From positions 167,501 to 231,500 of the forward strand of contig NC_057372.1 in NCBI RefSeq assembly GCF_016906535.1: a stretch of DNA of 64,000 nt, written 5' to 3'. Shown here piece after piece: positions 34,461-45,321 of this stretch; the stretch's first letter is position 1; each line of letters opens with the position of its first letter. This DNA comes from Rhizoctonia solani (Eukaryota > Basidiomycota > Agaricomycetes > Cantharellales > Ceratobasidiaceae). The notes below the pieces were generated by a model. That model did not search any database and was not told the DNA's origin. It saw only the letters and a list, made by a program, of their open reading frames with translations. The position numbers were made by a program, and so were the translations under genes.

Positions 34461-35577
34461 GTACCTCTTATTTTTAATAAATGTTTGCTGCACTCAGTTA
34501 GTGGCTAGTGAAATGTCTAAGTAAAAAGTGTGAAAGGCAAACAATTGGAGAATTAGTAACCTGATCTCCAGTATATACCAAATAACACTTAAGTTGGGAG
34601 AATAACAAGATAGGGTAGAAGGATCAATAAGTCTTATTCTTTACAGACTTGGTAGCCTGTCCCCATTGTTATAATTTGGTCAATGAGTATAGTGAACAAC
34701 ATAGCACATCTGATTACAAGAGGTGCTATAGTTGATCAATACTCAAAGGTTTAATCAGTATGACTTTGAAACCGGTGGCTTCATTCCAACTGGAGTAAAT
34801 TAATACTAATTAACCTTAGACCTTGGATAAAAGCAATGTATAAGATTGAATAGTCAAATCATTGAAAGGTATGACTATCAATCTAACAAACAAGGCACAA
34901 TGGAATAGCTTGAAACATGAGATGCCAAAAGGCCCATTCACTCAAGCTCAAAACCTAAGACCGCGGTAATAGAGCTCAATGTGTGTCAAGCTATAAATAT
35001 TATAATCTCAAAGGAAGTTGAAATCCAATAACCTTTGAAAATAATAGCTGAAGATACAATGAAAGTGTGAATTGGTGTGACACACTAGTTATTGTATTAA
35101 AAGATTATCATCAGATATTGTTAACACCAACCTTTTATTCATTTCATTCTCAATCATGGCATATCCTTTAAGTTTCAGTTTGCAGGACTGTTCTCAGAGC
35201 TCTAATAGCATGGGGACAGTTCAATATGTTGCCTTGGCAGGGGTAATTGCTGTTACTGGCCAAGGACAGCATTGCAATGAATATGGTGTGCCTCTGGGTT
35301 TGCCAGCGGGTGGGTCTCAAAATATGCTACTGGCAAGTCAGAACCTGTTCAGTCAGAGCAGTGGGAAGACTATCATGCTATCTGACTTGGACAATACCCT
35401 CTTTGTCCCATGTGGCTCAGAAAGCAGCATTAGCCAAGCTCCTAAAGGGGGTAATCTTAGTAGCCAAGCTGAAAACCTTGTACCTAGGCACCTACGCCAA
35501 ATGCATGGATGAAGTCTTTGTGATATTCAATGCTGGAGACCTATGCACTGCTGAGATGGCGTGTCCTATGAGTAGCC
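34461..35577 (+). other. LINE-2a inter-ORF region / ORF2 N-terminal remnant
   Basis: Follows ORF1 and the LTR-B. Up to ~34620 it aligns with copy b (50263-50420). Open segments at 35156-35512 and 35247-35588 in different frames may be a frameshifted ORF2 N-terminus, but no domain is recognised. Confidence 0.45.
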
Positions 35578-38500
35578 TTGCCAATTGACCTATACAACTC
35601 TGTTGTGTCAATACAGAGGGTTTACTGCAAGTGGAACAATAGTATAAGATATGATGTCTATATAGAAGAAGGACTTAGTGCTGGATTCAGACGCTCTCTA
35701 TATGCTAGTACAAGGAAGAATTACCAAGGGAACATCAATGAGCTCTGGAGCATATATAGTGATACTGACTCTCCAGAGAACTATATGATGAGACAGAGGG
35801 TGTTCAGGGGGGGATTCAATAAATGGAGGGTCTTCCTGAAAACAGATTGGAGAGATAAGAACCATCTCAGATGGATTCCTAAGACTCCAGGGGAACCCAA
35901 TAATATAAGGGATAGAATTGCATCTGTTAATATCAATGGTTTCAAAGCTAAGCAAGGTGAACTCCACAGCTTCATTGTCAATGAGCAAATCTCTATCTGT
36001 GCTTTGCAGGAAACCTTGGTTAGAAGCCACTCATATCCAGTGGAAGTAACTGGGTTCACATCCTTTGTGAGACATCACAAGGAAGGATTCAGGGGACAGG
36101 CTCTTCTTGTAAAAAATAGCTACATGGCATATGAAGTGGGCAAGTCAAATGACTACTATATCCATGTAAAACTAAATGGTGTGAAATCTGCTGGTGGGCC
36201 AGTGCATATCATTGCAGTATACCTACCATCTGGTAATAATCATGGTGGAGCAAGGAGAAAGTTGGTAAAAGAAATTTGCCAAGAAATTGCAAAAGTCATT
36301 GGAAAGGATAAGAAGGCTGCATGTGTCATAATGGGGGACTTCAACTACTCAGCTGAAGACCTGAATAAATGGTTGAAACCCTCTAAGTCAGGTTTAAGCA
36401 CAATGAACACCAAAGGGTCTGCCTTAACAAGGTTCCCAAAAAGTGGATGGTGCAGAGACCTTGACCACATTGTAGTGAACTCTAGAGCAATGAGTCTCCT
36501 CAAAGCCCCAAGAGTTATGCGCAAATATGAGCTAAGTGACCACAGACCAATACTGGCAGAATTCAGAAAGTTACCAAATGAGTCACCTTCTGAGCAAAAA
36601 CCAGTTAAATGGGATATGGGCCGGTTCAAAGTATTTGCTAAAGAGTTTGTGAACCATAATAGGTGGGCAGTTCTTAGCAAAGCTGAAATAGAGACAGGAG
36701 AAGAGTTGAGCAAGGTGACAGATCAAATGGCCAAGACCTTAGACTTGGTTGCAGAGGATCTAAGCCTCAAGACCCAGCCCAATAACCTGCCTCCCGTGTT
36801 TAAAAAGAAACTAAGGAAGCTTCTCAAGAGGAAGAACACCTTGGCATCCAATATTGCTATGGATTTTTCTCAAGGCAGATCCCCATGTGAATCTCTGCTG
36901 AAAAAGTTTGAAATGGCAAAGGACCATCTGAATAAAGCACAAAAACAATGGAGGAAGGACCTCTGTAGAAAAGAGGTCCACAATTTGTGCAACGCAATAA
37001 GAGGCAACAAGATGAAGAAAGTATGGTCTAATCTCAAGTCTAAAATGGGAATTAAGAAATCAGGTCAACAGGCAAACCCTGTAAGAAATAAGGATGGAGA
37101 ATTGTGCATATCACAAGAAGACATCCTTAGAGCTGTAACTGAACACTATGATAATCTGGTCAATGGAGACCCAGGAACATCTAGAGATAGAGAGTACTGG
37201 AGCAACATTGAACTAGACCAGTCAATGGGAAATAGAGCAGAGGACCTAGGGGACCTTAACGCAGCTATATCATGGAGAGATATCCTCTTAGCCATCAGAC
37301 AAATGCAGAGGGGCACTGCACCAAGTATAGATGGGCTCCAGACAGATGTACTAAAGGAAGTTCTCAATCAAGAGTGCTTTGAATGTGTAAACCAAGAGGG
37401 TGAGGCCTTAGAGGGTATAACATATGCACTTGAGGAGAACAAACTCCCTCATAAGCCCCTGACTTTCTTTGGTAAGGTCTTATATAAGATCATAACAAAG
37501 ACATGGGACTTAGAAAAATGCCCTGAGCTATGGGATGAAGTGACTCTGTGTAACCTTTTTAAAAATGGTGACCCAGAGCTACTAGTAAATTATAGAGGCA
37601 TCAGCCTTATCTCAGTAGGGCTTAAAGTGTTGTTATCTGTAATAACAGATAGGCTATACAGTGGATTAGAAGGAAGAGGCAGTAGCCCAATTTATATCCA
37701 TTGCTGAAATCATCAGAAGAAGGGGTATTAAGTCCAAACCAATGGCAACATTTGCTGTGTTTGTGGACTTTAAGAAGGCTTTTGATAAAGTGCACCATGA
37801 GGCACTATACAGAATCCTGGACCATATTGGCGTCAGAGGAAAGGCACTTAACTTTATAAGAGCCCTGTACACTAATGCTAAAATAAGAGTCAGATCTGGT
37901 GGTAAGCTATCAAATAGCTTTGGTATGTTAAGGGGAAATTGCCAAGGATGCCCAATGTCACCTCTCCTCTTTGATATCTTTGTAAATTTCTTACTAGAGG
38001 AGTGTGGTACAGGGGTAGGTGATATAATCAAAGACCTGTGTATGGGTGGCCAATTTGCAGATGATTTGGTTGGACTGTGCAAAGACATTAATGATGTCAA
38101 AGTCTTCCTAAGTAACCTAAACAAATGGTGCACAAAATGGGGGATGGAAATTGGCCCAAAAAAGTCAGGAATTATGATGTTTGGAGGCTCTGCCAATGAA
38201 AGGGCAGAGTACAACAACACTACCTTCATGGCTGGACCAGATGAAATACCTAAGGTAAAGGAGTATAAATACCTTGGAATTGTAATGGGAGAAGACATGG
38301 TAGACTCAAGAATGCTTGGAGGATCTGAAGAGAACCATGCCAAAGTCCTTGCTAAAAGGGGAATGAAGAAACTTTGGGCAATGAGACCATTGCTCAAAGA
38401 TAACATGTTGCCCCTACAAATGAAAATTGACCTAATTAAAACCTTCTTGGTCTCATCTATGAGCTATGGAGGGGAGTGGTTGGGATTCAAAGGTGAAAAT

Positions 38501-39814
38501 GCAGAACAGCAGCAAAGGGTAATAAACAAGGCAATGAAAATTGCAATGGGGTTATCCAGTAATTCACCATTAGCAGAAGCTTTCATGCTCTCATATGAGT
38601 TGGGCATACCTCAAATGGAAGTAGTACAAAATGGGCTGAGAACCCAACTTCACAAGAAGCTGAAAGCCAAGGAGATCAAGACCTTCCTAAGTTACCTGCA
38701 CCAATATCTGTCATGTAATAGGAAATGGACTTGGATCTCTGGCAATATAAATTGGATAAATCAATATGGCAAAATGCCAGAGCTTCCTCTTTGGAAAAAG
38801 AGAAGTTATGCATATGAAACCCATACCCACTGTAACAATTATAGTTGGCCCCTAATCTCCACAGTCATGGCAATAGAAAAAGGATTGGTGAATAAAGACT
38901 TTAACCCCATGAATGAGGATGAAAAACTAGAGGCACTTATGGAAGTCTTAAGACCAGACTCAGAGGAATTTGAAAAAGAGGAATACAACCTCCAAGTCAG
39001 TGCCAGAGCTGGTGAAAAGAACCATGAGCAAGCAAAAGCAATTGACAAGGTGAAACAGGCAACCTTGGCAAGATAAATGGCAGCTAACCAAAGTCAGGCT
39101 TGGAGTCATTACTCTACCTGGAACTTGGGAGCCACCAGAGGGTATATCAGATCTGCACTAGCCTTTCCTATATTGGCAAAAGGTGTAGCTTGGCTAGCTA
39201 GAATCAGGACCAAGTCCTATCCTAGAGTAGACATGCACTGGAATTGCCTGACAGCAGCAGGAAAGACTCCAGATTTTGAAAAGGATGAATGTCCTTTATG
39301 TAGGTGCCAAATTAATGAGGGAATGGAATGGATCCACATACTCATAACTTGTAAGCACCCAGTGGTTGAAGAAAACAGGGTCAGACACCTATCAGAACCA
39401 CTGATGTTAATTGATGCAGAGTTGAAGCTTTCTCCTATTGTGTGTAAAGAAGAGCCTGCAAGGACCACACCCAATCTATTTGGGGAAGTAGGTCTAAATA
39501 CAGCCAGAGCAGTACTCCTGATAGGTGGAACAGTTAACAACTGGTTTGAAAACTTTTTCCACCTAGGGTATGGACAACTGGATGATGGGGCCCAGGGTCT
39601 AAGGACCTTTGGATTTGTATATGTAGCAGAATTCCTCAAAGAGGTAATGCCCCTATATCTGAATGCTCTCTATAATGGAGTACAGACAGACTATAGGATG
39701 ACAGAGGTGCTGGTTGAAGAGGAGGAGGCAAACCTCCCCTTAGACTCTGTCTATTTGGATTACCTGGAGGGACAGGACTTAGCGCCTGTCCCCCCTTATG
39801 AGTTGTACCCCTAG
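35578..39814 (+). pseudogene. LINE-2a ORF2: endonuclease and reverse transcriptase
   Basis: Target-nicking endonuclease and reverse transcriptase of LINE-2. Endonuclease motifs: ASVNINGFK (about 35920), LQETL (about 36005), GDFN (36334-36345), DHIVVN (about 36460) and SDHRPI (about 36534). RT motifs: GTAPSIDGLQTDVL (about 37314), NYRGISLIS (about 37590), FVDFKKAFDKVHH (about 37760), GNCQGCPMSPLLF (about 37936) and catalytic FADD (38054-38065). The C-terminal zinc motif CPLC...H-x4-C lies at about 39291-39351. No RNase H domain seen. Lesions: a 1-bp frameshift near 37670 and one in-frame TAA at 39074-39076. The true start codon is unclear; ORF2 probably begins upstream in a shifted frame. Confidence 0.88.
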
Positions 39815-40062
39815 GGGTTAATAGCCTTAAGCTTGAGAAAGTATGGCACAGGTCTACCCAAAGACTCCCTGCTACTCAGATGTGTTTTAGCATGCCAAAG
39901 AGGGTGAAATCCCTCAATGGAGTCCCATGCACTACCTTGCATCACTAGGTGAGAAGGTGTCTGGCAACTTGCAAAATATCTAATGATATGGTGCATGAAC
40001 AGATTTACATCTGGGGAACCACACTGCCCTGGTAAAGTGGGGGTTACCAAAAAAAAAAAAAA
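39815..40062 (+). other. LINE-2a 3' untranslated region and poly(A) tail
   Basis: About 235 bp of 3' UTR ending GGGGGTTACC and 14 A residues (40049-40062). 18S DNA follows at once with GAAATGGCTACC (GAAACGGCTACC in intact 18S). Confidence 0.9.
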
Positions 40063-40349
40063 GAAATGGCTACCATATCCAAGGAAAGCAGCAGGCACGC
40101 AAATTACCCAATCCCAACACAGGGAGGTAGTGACAATAAATAACAATATAGGCTCTTTCAGGTCTTATAATTGGAATGAGTACAATTTAAATCCCTTGAC
40201 AAGGAACAATTGGAGGGCAAGTCTGGTGCCAGCAGCTGCGGTAATTCCAGCTCCAATAGCGTATATTAAAGTTGTTGCAGTTAAAAAGCTTGTAGTTGAA
40301 CTTCAGGCCTGGGCAGGCAGTCTGCATCATGGTATGTACTGTTGGCCTG
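40063..40349 (+). pseudogene. 18S rRNA fragment (~positions 400-687) between LINE-2a and LINE-2b
   Basis: 287 bp matching 1371-1658 of copy 1, with CpG decay and a 1-bp deletion. It starts right after the LINE-2a poly(A) and ends at GCCTG, the same base where LINE-2a interrupted the upstream 18S. It therefore repeats the 18S segment already present before LINE-2a. Confidence 0.95.
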
Positions 40350-41039
40350 TGGTGTGGGCAATTGGCTATGAGTGGTAATCAGACAATAATGAGAGTCTAC
40401 CTGCTTGAGGTCCCTCTGCATAGGCTGGGAGTGATTTCCCAACCAAACTAAAGGACTCTCAAATGATTCTATTGATAAACCTGATACTCAGGGCGTACTA
40501 GATTCACAGGTGAACAGATACCCTAGTGCTATGATGTCTATATTTATAATGGGGCTTATAACCTTATTGTTAATACATGCAATCCAATGTGCATTGGGAT
40601 TGGTAGGGTAATACAGGGATATGGAAACAAATGTGAGCATTGGGACTTTACAACTTGGTAAAAAAATCATTGGTTAAGGCTTGGACAATATGCCAAGAAC
40701 TCTAGAACTGTCACTCTGAATATAATCTGAAATGTTAGCTTAACTGACATAGTGAATGATAGTACAGTGACATAGTATATAATTGATTCTGCATCATGTA
40801 ATTACTTAGCAAGGTGAAAGGATTGGAATACTGTCAACTATTCAATAGGTGGCAAATTTCAAACCTCTACTGCAATGTGGGGAATTTAAAGGGCCACACC
40901 TGAATACAATGACCTCATAACAATGCAGCTTAAAAGTTCTAAGTCCCAGAGCATTCATAAATAGCCCAGGAGGAGAAGCAGTGGTGATTCACCTCACTTC
41001 CTCTCAAGTTATACACTTTGCTCTTTTACCAAATTTACC

Positions 41040-41968
41040 ATGTCTCCTAAGTCTGCTGTTGCTTCCAAGGTTGCCAAACCCTTGGACAACAATACCCCTA
41101 CCAACACCCCTGCAACTAAGGTTGCAATGGATGTTGATGAGCCAGCTGTCACCCCTGCACCTAAGCATAGAGGCTCAATGGCTGTGCCTGGCACCTTGGG
41201 CATGTCCGCAAAGAAAACAAAGACAGGCGCAAGAAAGGCAGACAACAGCAAGGCCCTGCACTACGCCTCCTTGGACAAAGAGGACTTGGAATAATCCAAT
41301 TACTACTACATCAGGGGTAAATCCCTCAAACCCCAAACCCTTGACTTCTATGTAGGCACAGTGGTTGCATTTCTTGCATACAAGGGCAAGGGACTTGGGA
41401 GAGGGGTGGCTGATCTTGAAATGTACATGGGAAAGAAGGCTACCCATGGGCAGGATTACATTGGGAACCCAATGTGGGTTAGATGGACAAAGGGGGATAG
41501 CAACCAACACTTTGGGAATAAGAAGCTCCCAGCATATGCAATGCTCAACAAGGAATGCCAGGCCATGATAGTCAATGTAAGCAAGGGGTGGATCCCTAGC
41601 TACAACATTGGCTTTGTCTGCAGCTGGCTTATCAGCTTTGATGTCAAAGATGTTGATTTCAACCTCCTAAAGTTGTTTATTAGATTGAGCTGTGAAGCAT
41701 CCAAGAAAGTGAGTCAGTCTCTTACTATTGGATTAATAGGCAGTTTACTCATCTAATATAAACATCTGTTAGCTCCAAGTCACTCTAATGCTGGTCAAGC
41801 AGTCTATTGAGGATCAGAGTAGATGGGAAATGAGGATGACAGGCGCAGGTGACCAAAGGCAGTTGGTGCTGGAGCACAGGGAAGTCCTGACCCATCATTT
41901 CAACAATGGCTCTACCCCTCTTTTGGCCCAAATTAAGGCTTTTGATGGGTGCTATGTATGCTGGGATG
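41040..41968 (+). pseudogene. LINE-2b ORF1, first part
   Basis: Same start (MSPKSAVASK) and layout as copy a. A TAA at 41292-41294 replaces a CAA codon of copy a. The candidate intron is at 41709-41772. After splicing the frame reads through CTC CAA GTC to ATG 41788, without the TGA of copy a. Coding stops at 41968 inside the Cys cluster, where LTR-B was inserted. Confidence 0.75.
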
Positions 41969-43027
41969 TGTTGTAGACACAATTGATAGCAGGGAATTTA
42001 TTCCCAATTTCTCAATTTCAATTTAAACAAAGGCAATTGGATAACATTTTCAATCATGTGACTTTGGCGCTTATATCATACGCTAAGCGCCAAGCCACGT
42101 CCCCATCTGCGCTTAGTCAGCATATGTAGCCACCTCCACCTGTGACGTCATCATGACATGTCAGTGACATGTATGCATGAGTAAGGCCAACTACGGAGCG
42201 GGGTTCTTATTGGTTATGGTATTGCACATATTGTATTTGTAAATAGCTTGCCTCTGTAATATATAAGGAGGCCAACCAACCATGGTAACACCCAGATCAA
42301 TTACCTCTTGTTGCATCCCCACACTGTACAAGGCTTTAGGCCAGTAACCACTTAGTCACCACCACCACTTGTACCTGTTGCCTTAAGCAACTTCCTTGTT
42401 GTAGTTACATAGTTCACCATTGCCCTTAAGGCCTTGGTCATTGCTGTTGTAGACACAATTGATACCAGGGGATTTATCCCCATTTTCTTGAATTTAAACA
42501 AAGACAAACGGACAACCTTTTCAATCACGTGGCTTTGGCGCTTATATCATACGCTAAGCGCCAAGCCACATCCCCTTCCGCACTTACCTCAGCTGTTACA
42601 ATCCCCTAACATATACCACTGGACTTGCACAATTTTTCTCATATTTTTAGTATTTTTTCCAAACCTTGTATCTTACGTTTTTCAATCACGTGATCTTGGC
42701 GCTTATTACGCCAAGATGCCGCGCCAAGATGCCGTGCCAAGGGCGCTTAGGAGAAATCCACGCTTCTGCGCAGCCCGCAGCATGCTTCTTACTTCCTTTA
42801 TGTACTTCTTTTCTCACGTGCACAGACCATGTAAATAGTGCGTCCTTGTCTATATATACAGGAAAATTGCTTGGAGACCCCAAGTTGATTTTACCTTGTC
42901 TCTTACTCACTAGAGAAGGTAGTCAGCCAGCTAAGTAGCCGGCCCCTCAGTAGTTCTCAGACGCTCACCACCCCTTTTACCTACCACACCTCCCAGGCCT
43001 CCGGCCCCTTTGTCATCAGTAGTTAGA

Positions 43028-43588
43028 TGTTACAACCTCCTAACATATACCATTAGAATCACACAATTTTTCTGTTATTTTTAGTATTTTTTACGGACTC
43101 GATATCTTTTGTTTTTTGATCACGTGATCTCGGCGCTTATTTATGCCGAGATGCCGTGCCAAGATGCCGTGCCAAGGGCGCTTAGGAGAAATCCACGCTT
43201 CTGCGCAGTCCGCAGCACGCTTCCCTTTTCACATGTAGGCTTCTATTCACACACGCACAGACCACATGTAGTTAGTAGTTTTGCATATATACAGCAGGGA
43301 AATTGCTTGGAGACACCAAGTTGATTTTACCTCGTCTCATCTTATTGAGGAGGAACCCCAGCCAGCTAAGTAGCCGGCCCCCAGTAGTTCAGTAGTTACC
43401 CCTTTTACTTGCGCTTACCACACCTCCCAGGCCTCCGGCCCTCCACCAGTAGTTAAACAGTAGAAGTCCGCCTTAAAGCGGCAATTAGTATAGCCTTAGG
43501 AGTTAGTTAGACCAACGTTGCTTGTAGTAGTACGGCCTTAAGCGCCCGACCCCACTAGCATGTGCCCACCTTACAGTGGTGCACGACA
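43028..43588 (+). repeat. gypsy-A 5' LTR
   Basis: 561 bp, TGTTACAACC...GCACGACA. Contains the palindrome GATCACGTGATC (about 43118-43129), tandem GCCGAGATGCCG-like units, and CATATATACAGCAGG near 43284 as a likely TATA region. Confidence 0.96.
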
Positions 43589-44107
43589 TTGTAAAATCGA
43601 CTTCTAGTAGGCTTGATCGACAAGGAGAAGACCCCCTGTACTAGCACGAGGGAAAACACCAGATTGGACTCGCCTTTTGTCTTTAATAATCAAACAGACG
43701 TTGGTCCCTGGTAGTACCAAATTGCTATAAGGCAGACGGGCTCTAATCCCCCGCATACCCCGAGTTTTGCCGGAACTCAGTAGTCAGCGACCCTAGACCG
43801 CTGAAATACCCGCTTGCTGAAAACCCGCCCATATCACGACCGCCAGGTCTGCTGATTTGTTGTAGGGACAGTCCAACGCTAGGTACTAGACGCAAGGGTT
43901 TAGCGCCAGTATACTACAGAAAAAACCGCTCATAAGTCCTGATATAGGCACTATCACCCCCACACCGTCTCCACCATTCCCTCCACCCGCTCTGGAGTCC
44001 CACACCCCTATTCTCGGCCTTCCTCTCGCTCCTCTCGACGTTCCATTCCATCCCACTCCCAACCGGCCTCTCGCAGCACATCTCCCGCTCCGCGAGACTT
44101 GCCCAGG
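43589..44107 (+). other. gypsy-A leader (5' untranslated region)
   Basis: 519 bp between the LTR and the gag ATG. A primer-binding site should begin at 43589 (TTGTAAAATCGAC...), but I cannot match it to a tRNA from memory, and self-priming is possible. No gene. Confidence 0.6.
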
Positions 44108-45292
44108 ATGGAACCAGAGCCGTCCCCTGCCGCTCTCCTCGAGGCTATCACAGCCCTCACAGCCACAGTCGGGTCCCTGCAGGACCAAATCCGTGCCCAA
44201 AGCCAGCAAATCACCAAGCTTAGGGCCATATGCAAGGAGACCGCGGACCTCCTCGGGGATAAGGATCAAGGAGCCCCCCAAACCAAGCCTGGCCCATCGA
44301 CTGGGCCTATCACCCCTCCTACACACCCAGGAGGGGAAGTCCACACTCCAGGCACGGTTAGGCCTGGACTCAAGGCCCCGTTCCGCCCCTCTAGAGGAAC
44401 GGGTTATGATTCAGAAGAGGAAGAAGAACCCAGGAGGGTCCCAAAAAAGGAGCCTTGCGGAACGCCTAGGAGCCTAAGCTCCCTTACTCCCTTTGATTCA
44501 GGGTCCAGCATAAAGCGACCCAAAATGGATCTCCCTGATCCATACAAGGGAGATTCCAGGGGAAGAAAGGCAACCCAGTGGCTAGATTGCATGCTACTTT
44601 GGGTTGCGCTCCATCGAGACCAATTCGATGAAGAGGAGCAGATGGTTGTGTGGATACTATACCACATGACAGACAAGGCGGCCGACTGGGCACTCCCCCT
44701 CATTGGGGCTATTATCAAGGGCAAGGGCAACCCCCCATCCACCATCTCGGCCCTAACGGCCAAATTTAAGGAGGCCTTTGATGACCCCGATGCCAAAAGG
44801 GCTGCTGCCAGAAAAATTGCGGCTCTCTCCCAAACCACCACAACCTCCGAGTACGTCACGGAGTTCCGCAATCTCATGGCGGAATTAGACTGGAACGAGG
44901 AAGCCTATATTGCGCAGTTCACGCGAGGCCTCCACTGGAAGGTTAAAGAGTTGCTATCAACCAAGGATAGCGTCCCTGACAAACTCGAGGCAATCTTTGC
45001 GGCCTCAATTAAAATTGACAACATACGCCGCGAAAATGAGGAGAACCGCCCCAAAAAGGCACCAGCCAAGTCCCCGGCCACCGTGGCCACCTCCACTACT
45101 ACCACCAGGGTCCGCCTGTCCAAGGATCCCAATTATGTCACCCCGGAGGAACGGGACCGTCGCCGCGCATCAGGACTTTGTGTCAAGTGCGGTCAGAAGG
45201 GGCACGGGATCAAACAATGCCCCAATGGCTGGAAGGCCACCATCAAGGAGGTAGCTAAGGTTGCCAAGGAAGAAGGGTCGGGAAAAGACTAA
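44108..45292 (+). CDS. gypsy-A Gag with CCHC zinc knuckle
   Basis: Structural protein forming the virus-like particle and binding element RNA, ~394 aa. ATG 44108 is chosen because the longer frame starts on a non-ATG codon. N-terminal coiled-coil-like region (~residues 5-45), a proline-rich linker, a retrotransposon gag domain (~residues 140-280, with DPYKGDSRGRKATQWL and EYVTEFRNLMAELDW), and one C-x2-C-x4-H-x4-C knuckle CVKCGQKGHGIKQC near the C-terminus (about 45181-45222). Intact. Just before its TAA (45290-45292) lies an in-frame G GGA AAA heptamer with a downstream stem, so pol is probably made by -1 frameshifting. Confidence 0.93.
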   Translation: MEPEPSPAALLEAITALTATVGSLQDQIRAQSQQITKLRAICKETADLLGDKDQGAPQTKPGPSTGPITPPTHPGGEVHTPGTVRPGLKAPFRPSRGTGYDSEEEEEPRRVPKKEPCGTPRSLSSLTPFDSGSSIKRPKMDLPDPYKGDSRGRKATQWLDCMLLWVALHRDQFDEEEQMVVWILYHMTDKAADWALPLIGAIIKGKGNPPSTISALTAKFKEAFDDPDAKRAAARKIAALSQTTTTSEYVTEFRNLMAELDWNEEAYIAQFTRGLHWKVKELLSTKDSVPDKLEAIFAASIKIDNIRRENEENRPKKAPAKSPATVATSTTTTRVRLSKDPNYVTPEERDRRRASGLCVKCGQKGHGIKQCPNGWKATIKEVAKVAKEEGSGKD

Positions 45293-45321
45293 GGCCAAGG
45301 ACTACCGTCAAGCCCCTGGCC
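45280..45321 (+). promoter_or_regulatory. Candidate -1 ribosomal frameshift signal between gag and pol
   Basis: Slippery heptamer G GGA AAA at 45280-45286 in the gag frame, six bases (including the TAA) of spacer, then a stem GGCCAAGG (45293-45300) with CCCTGGCC (45314-45321), seven pairs and one A-C mismatch, 13-nt loop. The -1 frame continues without a stop into the pol frame read at 45334. Confidence 0.65.

Larger units (their letters stand above)
30786..40062 (+). mobile_element. LINE-2 copy a: non-LTR retrotransposon in 18S, 5' complete, poly(A) tail
   Basis: Starts TGGTGTGGGCAAT directly at the 18S break and ends with 14 A residues (40049-40062) followed by 18S sequence. About 7.5 kb remain after removing two LTR-B insertions. 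Contains a 5' UTR (30786-32630, interrupted), ORF1 (32631-33872), an inter-ORF region and ORF2 (to 39814). Copy b starts with the same bases after the same 18S bases (40350), so this is a full 5' end and a specific target. Confidence 0.9.

Noticed and set aside
39217..40146. Minus-strand frames across the LINE-2a end and the 18S fragment
   Set aside because: Shadows of ORF2 and rDNA; no motif, and the frame spans unrelated sequence blocks.
43589..43610. tRNA-primed primer-binding site of gypsy-A
   Set aside because: The bases after the LTR do not match a common primer tRNA end that I can recall with certainty. Left as unknown.
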